Shown: positions 22,125 through 25,080 of the stretch, piece by piece | Numbering within the stretch: the first letter of the stretch is position 1 | Layout of the letters: each line of letters begins with the position of its first letter | Origin: a virus | Length of the DNA stretch: 25,080 bases | Strand: one strand, 5' to 3' | Virus record (IMG/VR): IMGVR_UViG_3300023196_001487 | Location: 4,394 to 29,473 of that record | The notes under the pieces: generated by a model | Databases searched by the model: none | Seen by the model: only the letters and a program-made list of their open reading frames with translations | Told to the model about the DNA's origin: nothing | Made by a program: the position numbers and the translations under genes

Positions 22125-22712
22125 TTATAGGGTTACTATTTCATAATATTTATATGCGAATTCTGTCGTTGCTTTTAAGTATGTTATATCTGTTTCCTCT
22201 TGAGTAAAATCTAAAGCTGAAAGAGACAAAGGATATAAGTCTTGAAATCTTACTTCGACTAAAGGATTGTTTTTATTAGATAGTAATGTTAATGTGGCAT
22301 CTGAAAACATTGCGTTGGCAGGTGTTCGTTCACTTGTTTGACCAATATCAGTACCAGATAAAACTGCCCCTCTTGTTGCGGCTGGAGTGTTTGATGTTAC
22401 TGCTCTAAAATCAGAAAACTGTTTTCTAGATTTAGGAAATCCTATCGCAAGTAACCAATTGTGTAGTTCGATGTAGTTTTCAAAATTTTCTGCTACTTGA
22501 AATCCAATAGTAAGATTATCAAATGTTAATTCATCACCCATCATAGGTATTTGTTTTAAAGGTGTAGGCATAAATGCCTCACCAAGTGTAATGCCTGGTA
22601 AGTTACAGTTTGTCACAAAGAACTCAACCTTTGGAAGTTGAGTAATTCCAAACTTAAATTGTGTTGGACTTGCATAGTCCAATGTTGTTGGTTGTCTTGA
22701 AATACTACTCAT
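22125..22712 (-). CDS. 3: Tail completion and sheath stabiliser protein (T4 gp3-like)
   Basis: The 195-residue protein shares T4 gp3's arrangement. An early strand FFVTNCNLPGITLG fits T4's NAQSVPIPGIRIP. LTFDNLTIGFQVAENF, then NYIELHNWLLAIGFP fits T4's FEYDPLIVRFIVDEEL and WIGMYEWMLG. ATLTLLSNKNNPLVEVRFQD, then LYPLSLSALDF fits the T4 region around TLYILDNSKTEIV. The C-terminal AYKYYEIV fits T4's TYFQVEK. Gp3 caps the end of the tail tube and sheath. The gene follows gp23, as in T4-like cyanophages. No clear ribosome site precedes ATG 22712. The match is from remembered sequence, so it is good but not proven. Confidence 0.75.
   Translation of the reverse strand: MSSISRQPTTLDYASPTQFKFGITQLPKVEFFVTNCNLPGITLGEAFMPTPLKQIPMMGDELTFDNLTIGFQVAENFENYIELHNWLLAIGFPKSRKQFSDFRAVTSNTPAATRGAVLSGTDIGQTSERTPANAMFSDATLTLLSNKNNPLVEVRFQDLYPLSLSALDFTQEETDITYLKATTEFAYKYYEIVTL
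22147..22154 (-). promoter_or_regulatory. Late promoter box before 205-residue gene
   Basis: TATAAATA (22154-22147) is identical to the T4 late consensus and lies within the 3' end of gene 3, about 36 bases before ATG 22111. Position and perfect match make a late promoter likely. Confidence 0.5.
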
Positions 22713-22731
22713 AATACTATTTAGTAGAAAT

Positions 22732-22757
22732 AAAAAAGGGCGCCGAAGCGCCCCTTT
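22732..22757 (-). terminator. Rho-independent terminator after gp23
   Basis: Read on the minus strand, AAAGGGGCGC, a TTCG tetraloop and GCGCCCTTT form a stem of about ten pairs closed by the very stable C(UUCG)G loop. A run of T follows. It lies 22 bases after the gp23 stop codon (22779) and is the clearest terminator in the window. It should limit read-through from capsid genes into gene 3. Confidence 0.88.
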
Positions 22758-22778
22758 CGAATAAAATTGTAATCGAGA

Positions 22779-24098
22779 TTACATTAAGTTAGATACTTTA
22801 ACTCTTCTATAGTACTTGTTAGTATTCGCTGTAATTGCGATACTTCCGTCAGTACTTGCAGCCACTGTTCCTGTGTGGAATGGGTTTGAAGCGATACCAT
22901 ATCTAGTCTTAAATCCAATTTTTGGTTGGAATGTGTTCTCGCCAACTGCTCTCACCATTTGTAGTGGAACATATGGGCAATAGAACATACCTGCGTCATA
23001 AGGTGATGAACCTTTGTAACCAACAATGTAGTATTGTGAAGCTGATACGTTAGCTGCATATGGGTCTACATATACTTTGTATCTGCCGTTTAACACACCA
23101 GCAAAAGTTGTTGATGTATCATCTACGTTTAAGTTAGTTGATAACGCTGGAGTGTAATCTAAAACACCAGCCATTTGTAAAGCAGAAGCAACGTCAGCAC
23201 TTGTAATGATGATGTTACCTTTCCCTCTTCTTGTCTGTTGACCGATTGCGTTAGCATCTCTTTCAACTGCAAATAGAAGTCCTTTGAACTTTTCAACTGA
23301 CCAACGACCATTTGAGTCGGTGTCTAAATCGAAAATACCTGCGTTTGTTGTATTTACCTGAGCACCTTTAACAGCTGATACATAGATGTTTCTTATAACT
23401 TCTCTGTTGATTTCTGTTAAGATTTCTGCTGATAAAATGTTAGCAAGTTCTGTCTCTGCGTCTAAACCATGGATTGCTTTTAAGTCTTGAGCAAGTTCCA
23501 TTGTGTATTCAGCTTTAAGAGCTCTTGATACAGCTGTAACTGTGTGTTTCTCAATTGAGAAAGCCATTTCTGCGAAAGCGTCAGCAGTAGTATCACCTAA
23601 AGCTTCTGCCTGTGCAGTTGTTTGACCAGTTGCAGAGGTATATGTACCTGCAGGTGTATCGTTTAATACTGCTGGGTTTGTACCTGATTGGTCGCCCGCA
23701 CCAGTATCGCCAGCTGCGTCTTGGTTAGATAGAAATGGAATTTCCTCATCAACCAACGCTTCTGCGCCTGCTTGTGATTTTGCTCTTGCTCTCATTGCAA
23801 AGATAAGTCCTGTTGGACCAGTCATTGGTTGAACACCACATACATCGTATGCAATAAGGTTTGGCATTGAACGTCTAACAAGAGAGATTAGGATTGGGTC
23901 CCAATTATCAATTGATGTACCTGTTGCGTTTGTTGGAGCGGCTTCGCCTAAAAACGCTCTATCTTCTCTTAATGCTTTTTCTTGGTTTTCCAAGATGACA
24001 GTAGTAACAGCTCGTCTGTATGCATCATCGATTTTTGGTAATTCGGGATGCTCTAGGACTGGCTGCCACTTTTCTTGTAAGTTTTGTGTTTGAAACAT
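22779..24098 (-). CDS. 23: Major capsid protein (T4 gp23)
   Basis: The 439 residues match gp23 of T4-like phages: an N-terminal LQEKWQPVLEHPELPKI, LENQEKALREDRAFLGEAAP, then DNWDPILISLVRRSMPNLIA and DVCGVQPMTGPTGLIFAMRA, with RGKGNIIITSADVASAL and FKTRYGIASNPF near the end. The prohead protease gp21 cuts T4 capsid proteins after L/I-x-E. LGE at 50-52 is the likely site that releases the N-terminal propeptide. AAGGAG 6 bases before ATG 24098 gives strong initiation, and a late-type AATAAATA box lies about 26 bases upstream. It is more GC-rich than its neighbours, as expected for a highly expressed gene. Confidence 0.97.
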   Translation of the reverse strand: MFQTQNLQEKWQPVLEHPELPKIDDAYRRAVTTVILENQEKALREDRAFLGEAAPTNATGTSIDNWDPILISLVRRSMPNLIAYDVCGVQPMTGPTGLIFAMRARAKSQAGAEALVDEEIPFLSNQDAAGDTGAGDQSGTNPAVLNDTPAGTYTSATGQTTAQAEALGDTTADAFAEMAFSIEKHTVTAVSRALKAEYTMELAQDLKAIHGLDAETELANILSAEILTEINREVIRNIYVSAVKGAQVNTTNAGIFDLDTDSNGRWSVEKFKGLLFAVERDANAIGQQTRRGKGNIIITSADVASALQMAGVLDYTPALSTNLNVDDTSTTFAGVLNGRYKVYVDPYAANVSASQYYIVGYKGSSPYDAGMFYCPYVPLQMVRAVGENTFQPKIGFKTRYGIASNPFHTGTVAASTDGSIAITANTNKYYRRVKVSNLM

Positions 24099-24104
24099 TA
24101 GTTT

Positions 24105-24131
24105 CTCCTTCTTATATTCTTACTATTTATT
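24105..24131 (-). promoter_or_regulatory. gp23 late-type promoter box and ribosome site
   Basis: AATAAATA (24131-24124) overlaps the gp22 stop codon region and fits the late box of T4-like marine phages at seven of eight T4 positions. AAGGAG (24110-24105) is the gp23 Shine-Dalgarno, 6 bases before ATG. The ribosome site is certain; the promoter is probable given the gene's late, high expression. Confidence 0.55.
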
Positions 24132-25062
24132 ATTTTGCACTATTTACTGTTCTGCCGATAGCAGTCATGTAAGCTGCCATTGAACTATCTTCAGTAATGT
24201 CCTGTACAGCGGTGCCAGTTTCTACGTCATTATCAGTATTTTCGTTAATCACTTGTGTTTTTGGGAAGTATGATTCTTTAAGAGTATTTAACTTTTCAGC
24301 ATAAACAGTCTCTTCGGTGAATTCTACATCTTGAACTAGTGATTCGAACTTTTCAATCTCTGTGCTGGTTAAATCAGATGAAACATCTTTTAAAACCTTT
24401 TCCTGAACCAGAGAACCTTCAGCCTTCTTCGCCTCAACTACTTGAGTGATTGTTGCTTCTAGTTTTTCTTCTAGTTTAGAAATTTTTTCAGCTTGTGCCT
24501 CTAAGATATCGTACTTGTCGTCTGGCACATCAATGTAATGGTCTTCGAACAGAGTTTTTAAACCAGAGATGAAATCTTCTGCAATCTCGCCTTTAAGTCC
24601 ACGCTCAAGAGCAAGTTCGTTTTCTTTCATCCACTCTTCAACAACATAGTTTAAGTAGTTATCTACTTTTTCTGTTAGTGAAGTTCTTACATCAGCAACT
24701 TCTTCGATTAATTCAGATTTATATTCTTCTTCTAATCTCTTAATCTCTTCTCTAATCTTGCTTTTTACAGCAGTTTCAAAGATTGTTGCAGCTTTTACTT
24801 TAAATTCTTCAGAGAGATTTGTGTCAGCACCTAAAAGAGCATCTACATGTTCTTTTACATTAACAGATTTTAATCTTTCTTCAGTCTTAGCATCTTTTTC
24901 TTCGTCTTTAGCGCCGTGAGCCATTTCTGAATTGTATGCTGCGTGTAGTTTTTCCATTTTGTCTTTTGACATTTTGGACATACCATCTTGCATTTCTTTA
25001 TACATTTCGTCTTTGGTTTTGTGCATTGCAGCCTTCATGTATTGAGCGTATAATTCAGCCAT
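24130..25062 (-). CDS. 22: Prohead core scaffold protein (T4 gp22)
   Basis: The 310 residues are charged, alanine/glutamate-rich and almost wholly helical, as expected for the internal scaffold around which the prohead assembles and which gp21 later degrades. Recognisable parts include LSEEFKVKAATIFETAVKS, VEEWMKENELALERGLKGE against T4's AKEWLAENKLAVDKGIKAE, and the C-terminal AAYMTAIGRTVNSAK. T4 gp22 is 269 residues. The methionine-rich N-terminus here (MHKTKDEMYKEMQDG and on) is additional. ATG 25062 has no evident ribosome site and the frame stays open to the window edge, so the true start may lie outside. It is followed by gp23 after 31 bases. Confidence 0.9.
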   Translation of the reverse strand: MAELYAQYMKAAMHKTKDEMYKEMQDGMSKMSKDKMEKLHAAYNSEMAHGAKDEEKDAKTEERLKSVNVKEHVDALLGADTNLSEEFKVKAATIFETAVKSKIREEIKRLEEEYKSELIEEVADVRTSLTEKVDNYLNYVVEEWMKENELALERGLKGEIAEDFISGLKTLFEDHYIDVPDDKYDILEAQAEKISKLEEKLEATITQVVEAKKAEGSLVQEKVLKDVSSDLTSTEIEKFESLVQDVEFTEETVYAEKLNTLKESYFPKTQVINENTDNDVETGTAVQDITEDSSMAAYMTAIGRTVNSAK

Positions 25063-25080
25063 GTCGTCTTTTTTAATAGA

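Noticed and set aside
22717-22725. Possible late promoter ACTAAATAG just before gp3
   Set aside because: It lies only about 5-13 bases before the ATG, too close to leave a leader, and matches the consensus poorly.
1-25080. tRNA genes, CRISPR arrays, insertion sequences or an integrase
   Set aside because: I looked for cloverleaf-like segments, regular spaced repeats and transposase or integrase frames and saw none; gene packing leaves no room for an array.

Overview
This window is part of the genome of a marine T4-like myovirus: a strictly lytic, low-GC, contractile-tailed phage. The diagnosis rests on T4 core genes that are recognisable by sequence and lie in a T4/cyanophage-like order. Reading along the minus strand from high to low coordinates, these are gp22 scaffold, gp23 major capsid, gp3 tail completion, uvsY, uvsW, gp55 late sigma, gp47, gp46, then gp45 clamp and gp44 clamp loader. 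All convincing genes are on the minus strand. AT-richness plus the hsp20, cobS/cobT-like, carbamoyltransferase and DUF3310 genes point to an ocean phage of the cyanophage/pelagiphage kind. No photosynthesis gene is present, so the host (cyanobacterium, SAR11 or other) cannot be settled from this stretch.

Layout from right to left, in the order of transcription. (1) 25062-22130: structural genes gp22, gp23, a strong UUCG-loop terminator, and gp3. (2) 22111-18684: an unrecognised 205-residue protein; a uvsY gene interrupted by an in-frame TAA; a SAM methyltransferase; uvsW; and a small possibly Sm-like protein. (3) 18569-10754: a small acidic coiled-coil protein, gp55, gp47, a three-helix membrane protein and gp46. 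These run by 4-base overlaps straight into an accessory cassette: a 47-residue ORF, a radical SAM protein with its SPASM-like part on a separate ORF, a carbamoyltransferase and two SGNH-like paralogues. A nucleotide-sugar dehydrogenase follows after a 50-base gap (10701-9556). (4) 9488-6039: a metallopeptidase/VWA CobT-like protein and its MoxR/CobS-type AAA+ partner, then a 35-residue ORF. (5) 5833-5402: an Hsp20 chaperone flanked by two copies of a hairpin/promoter element. (6) 5325-1: two paralogous unknown genes, DUF3310, gp45 and gp44. These again run by overlaps into a second accessory cassette: a truncated DegT-like aminotransferase, a GT-B glycosyltransferase and a radical SAM protein cut by the window edge.

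The genes fall into replication/recombination (44, 45, 46, 47, uvsW, uvsY), late transcription (55, with the clamp 45), morphogenesis (22, 23, 3), a chelatase-like AAA/VWA machine, and two sugar/small-molecule tailoring cassettes translationally coupled to core modules. Six minus-strand TTGACA boxes precede genes or operons, four of them in the context CCTTGACA. Four T4-late-type (T/A)ATAAATA boxes were also noted. The most notable observations are the in-frame stop in uvsY, the duplicated hairpin/promoter around hsp20, the compact aminotransferase without its C-terminal domain, the split radical SAM/SPASM pair, and the absence of clamp-loader gene 62 from its usual place after 44.
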